Positions 8,896 through 17,606 of a stretch of 64,000 nucleotides of DNA are shown piece after piece. Source of the DNA: Macrococcus lamae (GTDB lineage Bacteria; Bacillota; Bacilli; Staphylococcales; Staphylococcaceae); the NCBI RefSeq assembly GCF_004359545.1, contig NZ_SCWB01000005.1:1-64000 (forward strand), read 5' to 3'. Each line of letters opens with the position of its first letter. The stretch's first letter is position 1. The translations under genes were made by a program, and so were the position numbers. The notes beneath the pieces were generated by a model that saw nothing but the letters and a program-made list of their open reading frames with translations, made no database searches and was not told the origin of the DNA.

Positions 8896-10827
8896 TTATT
8901 TACTTACTTTACCGTTTTCATAATTGAATTTTATCGGATCGACTTTCTTGAATTCAGGATTTTTGTAGAATCTGAGCAAGTCACCATTAATCAAGCTATC
9001 TGACATTTCGAGTTCTGTTTCAACTTGATGCTTAGTTTTATCTGCTTTAGTCTTGTCTGCTGAATCTGTAATCGGTTGATTAGTCATGTTGTCATAGTAG
9101 ACACCGTTTATAGATTTATATTCCGGCGTGATAAAATCACCGTTTCTGAATACTACTGTCTGATTATGTTTCTTCGAGAATAAATCTGTTCCAAACACTA
9201 CGTATGGTTTTGCATTGATTCCAGTTAAATGAAGAATCGTTGGTACTACGTCCACTTGACTTGCATATGATGAATCAACATGGCCCTTTACTCCAGGTAC
9301 TTTAAGGAATAAACCAGTACGCTGTAAGTCCATGAACTTAGTCGGTGTAATTTCTTCTCCTAAAAGTTTCGCCATAGCTTTATTATGGTTTTCTGAAATT
9401 CCATAATGATCACCGTAGATCATTATGACTGAATCATCATATAATCCTTCTTTTTTCAGATCAGTGACAAATTGTTTTACCGATTCATCCAGATAACGTG
9501 CGGTCTGTATATAACCATCTACTGTAGGGTTCCCTGTGTTTGGTGAATCAATCGTTGCATCTTCAGGCTTTACTGTAAATGGATAATGGTTTGTCAATGT
9601 TAGTAAATGAGAATAAAATGGTTGTTTTTCAGCTTTCAGATAAGGAATAGATTCCTTAAAAAACTCTTTATCTTTTAAGCCTAAGTTTTCAAGATTTTCA
9701 GGGCTCATATCATAATAAGTCGCATCATAAAATTTATCGATACCAAAATGTTTATAAATCTGATCTCTGTTCCAGAAAGTCTTGTAGTCGCCATGCATCA
9801 CAGAAGTTGAATATCCTTGCTGCTGATTCAAAATGGCAGGTAATGATTGATAAGTATTATCACCTTTCAATGAAAAAGCTGATCCTTGAGGCAGTCCATA
9901 AATACTATTATCCATCGTCAGTTCAGCATCAGAAGTTTTACCCTGACCCGTTGAGTGGAAGAAGTTACTGTAATAAATAAAGTCTTTATTACCGCTCGCT
10001 AGTTGATTAAGGAACGGTGTCACTTCTTCACCGTTGACTTTTTTGTTAATCAGGAATGTCTGGAAGCTTTCCAAATGAATTTTAATGATATTTTTTTCTT
10101 TTGCGATACCGAAGTACTGAGGATTAGATTCAGCATATTTTGTCTTTGTATAAGATCTGACTTTAGCAAGATCGTCTTCACTTGCCAGTGCCTTCTGCTG
10201 ATTATTCTGAATGGTTTTAACACCATCATAAACAGTGAAATTATAAGGACCTAAATATTTAACAAGATATTTATGGTCAAAAGTACGAGTCAACAGTTCT
10301 GGCCGATCTGTTTCTGCAAATGCCAGGTTCAGAAAGAATAATGCCACTGACATTCCCATCAAAACCGGCACAAACTTGCGCTGAAATGATTTTGTATCTA
10401 ATAACTGTCTTCTGAATAACAGAATGAACAGATAGATAATTGTATCAACGAAGTAGATAAAGTCATACCATTGGAATGAACTCCATACTGCTCCCGACAT
10501 AGAATCGACATTACTCACTTGATTTAATGTACTGAATGTAATGAAATCAGAGAAAAATCTGAAGTAGACAACGTTGGAATATAGTAACAATGTCAGTAAA
10601 AATCCTCCGGCAAAGACAAACCAGAACGCCTTGCGACCTTTAAAGAATAAAAACAAACTAAGGACAAGAGCCACCAAGCTATAAGGATTCATCAATAATA
10701 TTAAGTTTTGTACAATGCCTTTGACGCCAAGCGACAAGTCGATATAGTATGCAAAATATGTCTTTAAAGAGACAGTCAGCAATGTCAGCAGGAAGAAGAC
10801 AAATATACTTATTTTACGTTCCTTCAT
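8896..10827 (-). CDS. ltaS: Lipoteichoic acid synthase
   Basis: LtaS polymerises glycerol-phosphate from phosphatidylglycerol onto the glycolipid anchor on the outer face of the membrane. Five N-terminal membrane helices are followed by an extracellular sulfatase-type domain. The catalytic threonine is in GQGKTSDAE (about residue 298) and the metal-binding ESFQ is near 253. The signal peptidase site ALA-S lies at about 213-216, where S. aureus LtaS is cut. Length and motifs match staphylococcal LtaS closely. ATG at 10827 is preferred over the adjacent TTG because GGAGG is seven bases away. It is monocistronic; the upstream 170 bp are AT-rich. Confidence 0.97.
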   Translation of the reverse strand: MKERKISIFVFFLLTLLTVSLKTYFAYYIDLSLGVKGIVQNLILLMNPYSLVALVLSLFLFFKGRKAFWFVFAGGFLLTLLLYSNVVYFRFFSDFITFSTLNQVSNVDSMSGAVWSSFQWYDFIYFVDTIIYLFILLFRRQLLDTKSFQRKFVPVLMGMSVALFFLNLAFAETDRPELLTRTFDHKYLVKYLGPYNFTVYDGVKTIQNNQQKALASEDDLAKVRSYTKTKYAESNPQYFGIAKEKNIIKIHLESFQTFLINKKVNGEEVTPFLNQLASGNKDFIYYSNFFHSTGQGKTSDAELTMDNSIYGLPQGSAFSLKGDNTYQSLPAILNQQQGYSTSVMHGDYKTFWNRDQIYKHFGIDKFYDATYYDMSPENLENLGLKDKEFFKESIPYLKAEKQPFYSHLLTLTNHYPFTVKPEDATIDSPNTGNPTVDGYIQTARYLDESVKQFVTDLKKEGLYDDSVIMIYGDHYGISENHNKAMAKLLGEEITPTKFMDLQRTGLFLKVPGVKGHVDSSYASQVDVVPTILHLTGINAKPYVVFGTDLFSKKHNQTVVFRNGDFITPEYKSINGVYYDNMTNQPITDSADKTKADKTKHQVETELEMSDSLINGDLLRFYKNPEFKKVDPIKFNYENGKVSK

Positions 10828-11003
10828 CAATTTTCCTCCGTTAATGTAATTTACATTTAGTTATCATTATTAATATAAAATAGTTTAAAATTTAGGATAC
10901 AACATATTAATTTAAACCTTTTTTCGATAGATTTCAACTAAATTAGCAGAATTTTTATCAAAAATGTGTAAAATGTGAAATCTTTGTTTCGATTTTGTAA
11001 ATA

Positions 11004-11930
11004 TTAATGATTTTTTAATTGATAGTCGATTTGCAGCAGAATACTTTTTACCCATGCACTATAGGATTTTTCAGACAGAGCATATTCTTCTGGTGATTCC
11101 CATTTAAAAAGGAGTCTTGAACCTGGTTTTTTCTGAGACAGTTTTGGCAGATGATGAGGCGCGACTGTTGCAATCTGCGGATAATGACCTTTTTTCTTCA
11201 CATCATTCTGTATGACAATCAGTTTCCCATCAGGATTAATCTGTATCGCTCCCCTGCCAATCGGCTGCGGCGTTGTTTCAATAGAGCGTTCGATTCTGTC
11301 ACCTTCCAGGAGAAACCCTATGCGGTTGAACTGCTGAGATACTTCATAAACGTCAGCAGTTATCATCTCTTTTTCTTCAGCAGTGAGTAAAGCCGTATCA
11401 GCTGTTTCAATAATGTGAAACACATCTGAATAATAAATGCGGGCAAGACTGTAACTATCAATTCCCCATTTCGCTTCTTTATCATGTATCAGCTGGTACA
11501 ACAGAGATTTCTGCAGCGCGCTATATTGACGGTTCAGCTCGTAAGCATCTCCTTCGTTGATCAATCCTGTCAGTCCATTAATCAATGAATCAGAATTTGT
11601 CGTTTTCTGCAGCTGAATTCCGCCACCAATTGCCATATATGCTCTTGTTCCTTTATTAGGTCCTTTAAAATAAAGGATATCTCCTTGCTCCATTAAATGC
11701 AGTTTATATGGTGCAACTTTTTTATCTTTCGTATAAGCTTTAAAATCTGCTCCAGTCAGTGAAATTAAAGTTGGTTCATCAAAACGAATGACGGGTGCGA
11801 CAAAGGTCATTTCAAGCGTAGCGTTGTCAGCTGTATTCCCGACTAATGCATTAGCCAGATTATGCGCCAGTGGATCACTTGCCGTTTCCTTGTGAAATGT
11901 TGAGAACATTCCTGCTTTTTCAAAAATCAT
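11004..11930 (-). CDS. PxpC-like (5-oxoprolinase subunit C / KipA, AHS2 domain) protein
   Basis: The protein has the AHS2 carboxyltransferase-like fold features of PxpC/KipA: FEKAGMFSTF at the N-terminus, TGADFKAY, AYMAIGGGI near residue 100, and a QFNRIGFLLEGDRIER segment in the second half. In the complete PxpABC system it works with PxpB and PxpA to open 5-oxoproline, but no pxpA or pxpB gene is present here. The GTG at 11942 is rejected in favour of the ATG at 11930, which has GTGAGGG five bases upstream. It lies upstream of ltaS in the same direction, separated by about 175 bp. Function of the orphan protein is unknown. Confidence 0.75.
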   Translation of the reverse strand: MIFEKAGMFSTFHKETASDPLAHNLANALVGNTADNATLEMTFVAPVIRFDEPTLISLTGADFKAYTKDKKVAPYKLHLMEQGDILYFKGPNKGTRAYMAIGGGIQLQKTTNSDSLINGLTGLINEGDAYELNRQYSALQKSLLYQLIHDKEAKWGIDSYSLARIYYSDVFHIIETADTALLTAEEKEMITADVYEVSQQFNRIGFLLEGDRIERSIETTPQPIGRGAIQINPDGKLIVIQNDVKKKGHYPQIATVAPHHLPKLSQKKPGSRLLFKWESPEEYALSEKSYSAWVKSILLQIDYQLKNH

Positions 11931-11997
11931 AAAAACCCTCACTTTTTACTTTATATTATTAGCATTATTTATTAAATACGACTTTAGACTGAACTAT

Positions 11998-12031
11998 TAA
12001 AAAAGTGCCCTACCTAATGGCGGTAGAACAC
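11998..12031 (-). terminator. Terminator overlapping the stop codon of the 70-aa membrane protein
   Basis: GTGTTCTACC and GGTAGGGCAC (minus strand; plus 12005-12031) form a 10-bp stem with two G-T pairs, followed by seven T residues. The upstream arm contains the last codons of the small gene. Confidence 0.85.
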
Positions 12032-12226
12032 ATTCAAAACGTCCAGCACTTGTTCTCTCAAACTAAACATCAGGAAACCGACTATAATTACTGAGGTAAT
12101 CATGGTTAAATAGAGCCAAATAAGGGCTTTATTGATATTGTCTCTTTCAAGAAATCGCTGCACCTGCTGGTTGCAGTAATATATCCAGATACATAATCCA
12201 ATGAGAAGCAGTAAACTTATAATCAT
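12014..12226 (-). CDS. Small two-helix membrane protein, unknown function
   Basis: This 70-residue product has two strongly hydrophobic segments (about 2-16 and 36-55) separated by a charged stretch with QRFLERDNINKA. A good AGGAGA ribosome binding site precedes the ATG, and a terminator overlaps the stop, so it is likely a real gene. It follows pabB by 34 bp in the same direction and may be cotranscribed. No family was recognised. Confidence 0.7.
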   Translation of the reverse strand: MIISLLLLIGLCIWIYYCNQQVQRFLERDNINKALIWLYLTMITSVIIVGFLMFSLREQVLDVLNVFYRH

Positions 12227-12260
12227 AATTTTCTCCTATAATGTTTCGAGATTAATACTT

Positions 12261-13988
12261 CTATTCTACGCTTTTCTGAACGGAATTGCCATTAATTGTT
12301 TCTGAATCACTCTCAAGCCGGACTTCTGTCCACTCTCTTAGTGAATTAACCATCCACAACTTGATTTTATGCTTATTATCTATAAGTTCTGAGAGGCTTA
12401 AATTACGTTCTCCTATCATTCCCTCATCGATCAGCTGCTGACGCATGCAGCCCGCAAGCATATCATGCACAAAGGGTGTAAATAAACTGTCATGGAGTTT
12501 ATAGACCAGATTTCCAATGTTGAATTCAGTTATCAGCATTTTCTGATTATAATACAAAGAAAGCCTATCATTATCTACTTTATAATGGTCGCGTCTGGAT
12601 GTCTTATACCGGAGTTTATCACCATCGGTTTCCAGCATCGGACGCAATACAGCCGTAGCGTTCTTTATGACTGGAATCTCATTCAGTTCATAGAAAATTT
12701 TTCCGTCTGAAGCAGTTAATCGCAGCATTTTTGTTCCTTCAGTTGTCAATCCTGCGATATTATCCAGCTGCTCTTTCTCATAGTTCATATTAAAGTGATT
12801 CAGACTCTGTACGAGCCGCTTTACATGATAATCCCATCGTTTAATACCACTTTCATCAATACGCATCGTTTCGATTAGGTGAAAGTCATCTTGTTTCAAT
12901 GCATTTAAAATTTGAGTTTTTGCTACCATTTCATCGTATTCCTTTTCCGGGACTGAATCGACTGTGATTCCTCCCCCAACGCCGTATACGAAATTTTGTC
13001 CTTGCTTAACAAGTGTTCGTATCGGAACATTGAAAATCGTTCTGCCATCTGGGAGCATGATGCCGACAGCACCACAGTATATGCCTCTTGGTTTATCTTC
13101 CAACTGGTCAATAATCGCCATCGTACTGATTTTTGGTGCCCCCGTAATTGACCCACAAGGATAAAGTGCCTCGAATAGTTGGTTCATAGATATATGAGCA
13201 GGTAGCGTGGCTTCTATAGTAGAAGTCATTTGATAAACTGTCGCGTAAGCTGTTATCTCAAATAATGACGAAACATTTACAGAATTTTTCAAAGCTATCC
13301 TACTTAAATCATTCCTAAGCAAGTCAACAATCATGACATTTTCAGCTTGATCCTTTTTAGAATATTGCAGTTGATTATAATTATCGGCTGAATTTGACCT
13401 CGGCATTGTGCCTTTCATAGGTTTAGTATATATATGTCCTGTCGTTTTATCATATTCAAAAAATAGTTCCGGTGAGATACTGATGACCGCTTCGTCATCA
13501 TCTTCAATATAGGCAGTATATTGTCCGTTCTGGTCGTGTGTCAGCAGCTTATATACCGCATAAGGTGCATTACTACTAGCTGACTGTAAACGAACAGTAT
13601 AATTGACTTGATATGTATTCCCTTTACTGATCTGCTCTTTAATATGATTAATCTGTGCCACGATATGTTGTTTTGAAGCGTTGAACTGAAACTCCATAGG
13701 TCTCATCAATTCACAGTCATCAAATGGAGCAGCTGGTTCCTTGAAAATGTAGAATTTCGCATACGTATCAACCGATTTAACCTTCATCTTACTTGAAAAA
13801 GCAGCAGCAGCTTCATAAGCTGTATAACCGACCACATAATATTCCTGGCTATATTGTTCAACTTGATCCAGTACTGCTGTTACTTCACTTATTTCGCTGG
13901 CTATGAGAATATCGACTGGATTCTTAAAATATAGTTCTATCGGCTGGTTATCAGCCATCGAATGAAACTGAACGCACGCTCTTATCAT
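12261..13988 (-). CDS. pabB: Aminodeoxychorismate synthase component I fused to aminodeoxychorismate lyase (PabB-PabC)
   Basis: The first ~375 residues are a chorismate-binding domain converting chorismate with PabA-supplied ammonia to aminodeoxychorismate; KPMKGTMPR, DLLRNDLSRIA and PCGSITGAPK are present. The lysine in SITGAPK is typical of PabB. Residues from about 385 form a fold-type IV PLP lyase (PabC) that releases p-aminobenzoate: the PLP lysine is probably in LRYKTSRRDHY (near 461), and ITEFNIGNLV follows. Both steps of folate precursor synthesis are therefore on one chain, whereas S. aureus encodes them separately. The gene overlaps pabA by 4 bp (ATGA). Confidence 0.92.
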   Translation of the reverse strand: MIRACVQFHSMADNQPIELYFKNPVDILIASEISEVTAVLDQVEQYSQEYYVVGYTAYEAAAAFSSKMKVKSVDTYAKFYIFKEPAAPFDDCELMRPMEFQFNASKQHIVAQINHIKEQISKGNTYQVNYTVRLQSASSNAPYAVYKLLTHDQNGQYTAYIEDDDEAVISISPELFFEYDKTTGHIYTKPMKGTMPRSNSADNYNQLQYSKKDQAENVMIVDLLRNDLSRIALKNSVNVSSLFEITAYATVYQMTSTIEATLPAHISMNQLFEALYPCGSITGAPKISTMAIIDQLEDKPRGIYCGAVGIMLPDGRTIFNVPIRTLVKQGQNFVYGVGGGITVDSVPEKEYDEMVAKTQILNALKQDDFHLIETMRIDESGIKRWDYHVKRLVQSLNHFNMNYEKEQLDNIAGLTTEGTKMLRLTASDGKIFYELNEIPVIKNATAVLRPMLETDGDKLRYKTSRRDHYKVDNDRLSLYYNQKMLITEFNIGNLVYKLHDSLFTPFVHDMLAGCMRQQLIDEGMIGERNLSLSELIDNKHKIKLWMVNSLREWTEVRLESDSETINGNSVQKSVE

Positions 13989-14554
13989 CTGCAGTACCTC
14001 TTCACAAAATTATTCAGTTGTTCACGTCCATAGTCCGTTAAAATAGATTCAGGATGATATTGCACCGCCTCAATCCGCAGAGCGTCATGCCTGACACCCA
14101 TGATAATGTTGTCGGCGACAGCTGTCACGATCAAACAGTCAGGAATCGGCATGACGGCCTGCAAAGAGTGGTAACGTCCGATGTTGATCGGCATAGGCAA
14201 GCCTTCAAATATTCCTTTTCCGTCATGATTCATCACCGACTGATGACCATGTACAGGAATCCCTTGTCTGACTTGTCCGCCGAATGCAGTGACAATCACT
14301 TGAAAGCCAAGGCATATTCCTAGTATCGGATAAATGCCTTTATAATTGCTGACAACATCGAGACAGAATTCTGCTTCAAGTGGATGACCGGGACCGGGTG
14401 ATATAATAATTCCTTTAGGATTAAGTGCTGCAACGTCTCTTAGTGTCAGTTCATCTGGTTTACAAACGGCAACTTCGTAATTCATTCCTTCCAGATAATG
14501 GACAATATTATATGTGAATGAGTCATAGTTATCAATTATAAGCAGCATAGTCAT
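13985..14554 (-). CDS. pabA: Aminodeoxychorismate/anthranilate synthase glutamine amidotransferase component
   Basis: This class I glutamine amidotransferase supplies ammonia to PabB. The N-terminus LLIIDNYDSFTYNIVHYL, the nucleophile cysteine in GICLGFQ (about residue 78) and the C-terminal HPES of the catalytic triad are present. An upstream extension to 14638 runs into the preQ1 riboswitch region and is rejected. ATG at 14554 follows AAGGA by four bases; ATG at 14548, ten bases away, is an equally possible start. No trp genes are adjacent, and the PabB-PabC partner indicates folate rather than tryptophan synthesis. It is the first gene of the pab operon, divergent from queC. Confidence 0.92.
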   Translation of the reverse strand: MTMLLIIDNYDSFTYNIVHYLEGMNYEVAVCKPDELTLRDVAALNPKGIIISPGPGHPLEAEFCLDVVSNYKGIYPILGICLGFQVIVTAFGGQVRQGIPVHGHQSVMNHDGKGIFEGLPMPINIGRYHSLQAVMPIPDCLIVTAVADNIIMGVRHDALRIEAVQYHPESILTDYGREQLNNFVKRYCR

Positions 14555-14598
14555 CGTTTCCTTATCATTAATTTCTTTTAGTATAAACTTTTTTCTGT

Positions 14599-14604
14599 TA
14601 CAAT
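14599..14604 (+). promoter_or_regulatory. Candidate -10 box for the queCDE transcript
   Basis: TACAAT lies about 20 bp before the preQ1 aptamer. No convincing -35 box was found at 17 bp, so the assignment rests on position. Confidence 0.4.
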
Positions 14605-14623
14605 GATAAACGAATTTAATATA

Positions 14624-14659
14624 AGAGGTTCCTAGCACACACCCTCTATAAAAAACTAG
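14624..14659 (+). promoter_or_regulatory. preQ1-I riboswitch aptamer
   Basis: The sequence has the class I preQ1 signature: P1 strand AGAGG, loop TTCCTAGC, ACACCCTCT closing P1, then an A-rich tail ATAAAAAACTAG. The tail CTAG (14656-14659) can pair with CTAG in the loop (14632-14635) to make the pseudoknot. It senses prequeuosine1 and lies just before the queuosine precursor genes queC, queD and queE. Motif match and context agree, so the call is firm. Confidence 0.95.
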
Positions 14660-14662
14660 TAC

Positions 14663-14694
14663 GACATCTTGCTAGGAAAAGATGTCTTTTTTTA
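14663..14694 (+). terminator. Expression-platform terminator of the preQ1 riboswitch
   Basis: GACATCTT (14663-14670) pairs with AAGATGTC (14679-14686), followed by a long T run. The loop carries GCTAGG, complementary to CCTAGC in the aptamer loop (14631-14636), suggesting an alternative antiterminating pairing when preQ1 is absent. Confidence 0.9.
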
Positions 14695-14712
14695 TTGGAA
14701 AAGGTGAGAATG

Positions 14713-15378
14713 ATGAACGGACAATTATCAAACAGTAAAGCCCTGGTCGTCTTTAGCGGCGGCCAGGATAGTACAACGTGCTTATTCTATGCGCTAAAAC
14801 AATTTCAGGAAGTTGAACTGGTAACTTTCAACTACGGACAGCGGCACGCTCTTGAAATTGATGTAGCCAGGCAGATAGCAGATGACCAGCAGTTAAAGCA
14901 TCATGTATTGGACATGTCATTGTTATCACAGCTGGCGCCTAACGCATTGACCGATCATACGATGAATATTTCAGCAGAGTCAGAACTTCCGAATACATTT
15001 GTACCGGCTCGCAATCTTCTGTTCATGTCATTTGCTGGTGCTCTTGCTTATCAAATCGGTGCAAAACATATCATTACCGGTGTATGCGAAACAGATTTCT
15101 CCGGCTATCCTGATTGCCGGGACATGTTTGTTAAATCATTAAATGTCACATTGAATCTATCAATGGATAAAGAGTTTGTTATTCACACACCGCTGATGTG
15201 GCTTGATAAAAAGCAGACATGGCAGCTTGCTGATGAGCTGGGACAGCTGGATTATATTAGAGCAAATACACTGACATGCTACGAGGGAATTATCGCAGAT
15301 GGCTGCGGCACTTGCCCGAGCTGCCTGTTAAGAAATAACGGACTTCGTGCCTATATGAAAGAGAGAGAGACAAAATGA
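14713..15378 (+). CDS. queC: 7-cyano-7-deazaguanine synthase
   Basis: QueC converts 7-carboxy-7-deazaguanine to preQ0 with ATP and ammonia. The PP-loop SGGQDSTTC lies close to the N-terminus and a zinc-binding cysteine set ([14 protein letters not shown]) is near residue 192. ATG at 14713 is chosen because AGGTGA is five bases upstream; the ATG at 14710 and an upstream TTG are worse placed. It is the first gene under the preQ1 riboswitch and overlaps queD by 4 bp. Confidence 0.96.
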   Translation: MNGQLSNSKALVVFSGGQDSTTCLFYALKQFQEVELVTFNYGQRHALEIDVARQIADDQQLKHHVLDMSLLSQLAPNALTDHTMNISAESELPNTFVPARNLLFMSFAGALAYQIGAKHIITGVCETDFSGYPDCRDMFVKSLNVTLNLSMDKEFVIHTPLMWLDKKQTWQLADELGQLDYIRANTLTCYEGIIADGCGTCPSCLLRNNGLRAYMKERETK

Positions 15379-15791
15379 TACAGCAGATCTATCCACAAGT
15401 CGCTCATAACTATCGCTTTGAACTTAATAAAGATATGAACTTCTCAAGTGCCCATTATATCCCCCACCATGATGCAGGAGCATGCAGCAGAATACATGGT
15501 CATACTTATTTTCTCAATCTGACTATCGGTGGTAACACACTCGATGAAGCCGGTTTCCTGATTAATTTCAGCACATTAAAACAACTGATCCATGGACGGT
15601 TCGATCATCAGCTGCTTAATGAACTACCTGAACTAGAGAATATAATCCCGTCTACTGAAAAGATGGCTGAGCGTATTTATGAACTGGTTCAGGAACACTT
15701 GAATACACTGCCTAACCGACCGGTCTGCCTTCAGGTCTTTCTCCGGGAAACACCGACCAGTTATGTCATCTATAGAGGTGGATCTCAATGA
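15375..15791 (+). CDS. queD: 6-carboxytetrahydropterin synthase
   Basis: QueD turns 7,8-dihydroneopterin triphosphate into 6-carboxytetrahydropterin, the first committed step to preQ0. The zinc-binding histidines are in [10 protein letters not shown] and [10 protein letters not shown], with the catalytic cysteine nearby (GACSR). The length of 138 aa is usual. The ATG overlaps the queC stop, and the queD stop overlaps the queE start, so the three genes are translationally coupled. Confidence 0.95.
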   Translation: MIQQIYPQVAHNYRFELNKDMNFSSAHYIPHHDAGACSRIHGHTYFLNLTIGGNTLDEAGFLINFSTLKQLIHGRFDHQLLNELPELENIIPSTEKMAERIYELVQEHLNTLPNRPVCLQVFLRETPTSYVIYRGGSQ

Positions 15792-16498
15792 AAATCCCAG
15801 TGTTAGAAGTATTCGGGCCCACTATTCAAGGTGAAGGTGCTGTCATTGGCCGTAAGACTATGTTTGTCAGAACGGCCGGTTGTGACTTCAGATGCAGCTG
15901 GTGTGATTCTAAGTTTACTTGGGATGGCACGGCGAAAGATGATATAAGAATGATGACAGCAGAAGACATCTTCTCTGAACTTCAGGCAGTCGGCGGTAAT
16001 CGATTCAATCATGTGACGATATCCGGAGGTAACCCGGCCTTAATTAAAGGCATCGGTTCATTAGTCAGCTTGATTCATGAACACGGTTTTGAGGTGGCAC
16101 TTGAAACACAGGGTTCTAAATTTCAGAACTGGATGACTGACATTGATCAGCTGACCATCAGCCCAAAACCGCCGTCTTCCCAGATGATTCAAGATTTAAC
16201 TATTTTGGATGAAGTAATCCAGCAGCTGCCTCAAGAAAACATCAGCCTGAAAGTCGTTACTTTTGATGAAACCGATTATCAGTTTGCTAAAATGATTCAT
16301 CAGCGCTATCCTGACATCAAGTTCTATTTACAAGTAGGTAATCCATATCTTGACGATACAGTCTCTCATCATACGGAAAAACTTCTCAATCACTATGAGC
16401 GGTTGATTGACAGAGTAATGACAGATGACACTATGAATCAAGTATTCGTTACGCCACAGCTGCATACGTTATTATGGAGTAATAAAAAAGGTGTATAG
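15788..16498 (+). CDS. queE: 7-carboxy-7-deazaguanine synthase (radical SAM)
   Basis: QueE rearranges 6-carboxytetrahydropterin to 7-carboxy-7-deazaguanine. The radical-SAM cluster motif CDFRCSWC lies near residue 33, preceded by EVFGPTIQGEGAVIG, which is characteristic of QueE. TISGGNPA is the SAM-binding GGE-like motif. The ribosome binding site AGAGGTGG is placed well for the ATG. It ends the queCDE operon, and a terminator follows. The reductase QueF, needed to make preQ1, is not in this window. Confidence 0.95.
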   Translation: MKIPVLEVFGPTIQGEGAVIGRKTMFVRTAGCDFRCSWCDSKFTWDGTAKDDIRMMTAEDIFSELQAVGGNRFNHVTISGGNPALIKGIGSLVSLIHEHGFEVALETQGSKFQNWMTDIDQLTISPKPPSSQMIQDLTILDEVIQQLPQENISLKVVTFDETDYQFAKMIHQRYPDIKFYLQVGNPYLDDTVSHHTEKLLNHYERLIDRVMTDDTMNQVFVTPQLHTLLWSNKKGV

Positions 16499-16500
16499 CG

Positions 16501-16539
16501 AACATTAAACTGCTATAATCGGTTTAATGTTTATTTTTT
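16501..16539 (+). terminator. Terminator after queE
   Basis: AACATTAAAC (16501-16510) pairs perfectly with GTTTAATGTT (16522-16531), followed by TATTTTTT. Confidence 0.85.
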
Positions 16540-16552
16540 AGGAGCGTGAGTC

Positions 16553-17134
16553 ATGACTATATTATTAATAACTAGCTTCTTCATTTCATGCGCTCTTTAT
16601 ATTGTCTTCAAACGTTATTACCCTCGCTTTATGTTATTGTACATGCCTGCTGCTATTACTATGACTTCACTTGTCATTTATCCGTTTGCCGGTCAAGGTA
16701 ATTTCATCAACCGTGCATTGATATTGACTATGACAAGTATGCTATTGATAGGAATCATTCTGGCGATAAACTATCAATTTTCCTTTACAGTGAGAAAAAC
16801 TGCAGAATTATTTATGTTGACACTGTTGATTTCTCTCCTTATTCCTCTACTACTAACTTCAAGTAGTGACACAAAATACTGGTCTGCTGCCTATTTAAGT
16901 ATTTCTGTATTCATCGCCGGCTATATTATTTTCGCTCTTGGCATCATAGATAGCTCTGTAAAAACCAGCAAGTACAGCATTTACAGATTTATAAAACATC
17001 CTGTTACTTATGGAATTGTCCTTATATATTCAACTATTGTCCTGCTTACTTTATTTATGCCTTATAATTATTTATATATCATCTGGTTTATATACTTACT
17101 ATTTTATATTTTTAAGCGTGAACAAATTAAATAG
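16553..17134 (+). CDS. Hypothetical integral membrane protein
   Basis: The 193-residue product is almost entirely hydrophobic, with about six predicted membrane helices, for example the N-terminal ILLITSFFISCALYIVF. A GGAGCGTGAG ribosome binding site precedes the ATG. It begins directly after the queE terminator and ends near an AT-rich spacer with a sigma-B promoter. No family was recognised, and there is no sign of catalytic residues. Confidence 0.75.
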   Translation: MTILLITSFFISCALYIVFKRYYPRFMLLYMPAAITMTSLVIYPFAGQGNFINRALILTMTSMLLIGIILAINYQFSFTVRKTAELFMLTLLISLLIPLLLTSSSDTKYWSAAYLSISVFIAGYIIFALGIIDSSVKTSKYSIYRFIKHPVTYGIVLIYSTIVLLTLFMPYNYLYIIWFIYLLFYIFKREQIK

Positions 17135-17155
17135 AAGAAAATATTTAATTTTTAT

Positions 17156-17180
17156 GTTTATATAGTCAATTCAGTGGTAT
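17156..17180 (+). promoter_or_regulatory. Candidate sigma-B promoter for the GlsB-like gene
   Basis: GTTTAT (17156-17161), a 13-bp spacer and TGGTAT (17175-17180) each differ from the staphylococcal sigma-B boxes GTTTAA and GGGTAT at one base. The next gene encodes a small stress-associated membrane protein. Confidence 0.7.
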
Positions 17181-17248
17181 ATACAAAACATGAGAGCTTT
17201 CTCATCAGAATTTAATGTACTTATACTTATTATTAGGAGGAAACACAT

Positions 17249-17503
17249 ATGGGTTTAATTCTTACATTAATCATGGGTGGTCTAATCGGCTGGATTGCTG
17301 GTATGATCATGGGTACTGATATTCCTGGAGGAAAAATCGGTAATATTATCGCAGGTTTAATCGGTGCTACGCTTGGTGGTTACTTGTTAGGTAGCTGGGG
17401 TCCTGAAATTTGGGGTGTTTCTATCTTACCTGCATTAGTCGGTACAATTCTTTTAATTGCGATTGTATCTATCATTTTAAACATGATGCACCGTCGTCGT
17501 TAA
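17249..17503 (+). CDS. GlsB/YeaQ/YmgE family stress-associated membrane protein
   Basis: This 84-residue glycine-rich membrane protein has the family pattern GLIGWIAGMIMGTDIPGGKI, a second helix with GLIGATLGGYLLGSWGP, and a third hydrophobic helix ending in basic residues (MMHRRR). The family (transglycosylase-associated protein) is induced in stress responses in several bacteria; its biochemical role is not known. AGGAGG precedes the ATG. The sigma-B-like promoter at 17156 and a terminator at 17509 make it a single-gene unit. Confidence 0.88.
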   Translation: MGLILTLIMGGLIGWIAGMIMGTDIPGGKIGNIIAGLIGATLGGYLLGSWGPEIWGVSILPALVGTILLIAIVSIILNMMHRRR

Positions 17504-17508
17504 TTGAC

Positions 17509-17533
17509 AAAAGAGCCTGAGGGCTCTTTTTTT
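17509..17533 (+). terminator. Terminator after the GlsB-like gene
   Basis: AAAAGAGCC pairs with GGGCTCTTTT around TGA, followed by further T residues. Confidence 0.9.
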
Positions 17534-17550
17534 GTTCTTTTTGTTAATAG

Positions 17551-17580
17551 TCGACAGCCTTCAAATGGATTCTGTATACT
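17551..17580 (+). promoter_or_regulatory. Probable sigma-A promoter of the AIM24-family gene
   Basis: TCGACA (17551-17556), an 18-bp spacer and TATACT (17575-17580) lie about 27 bp before the chosen start codon. Confidence 0.55.
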
Positions 17581-17606
17581 GAAAATAAACAGGGAGGATG
17601 AATACT

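Noticed and set aside
14555-14638. N-terminal extension of pabA
   Set aside because: It would be encoded across the divergent queC promoter and the start of the riboswitch; family members begin at the LLIIDNYDSF region.
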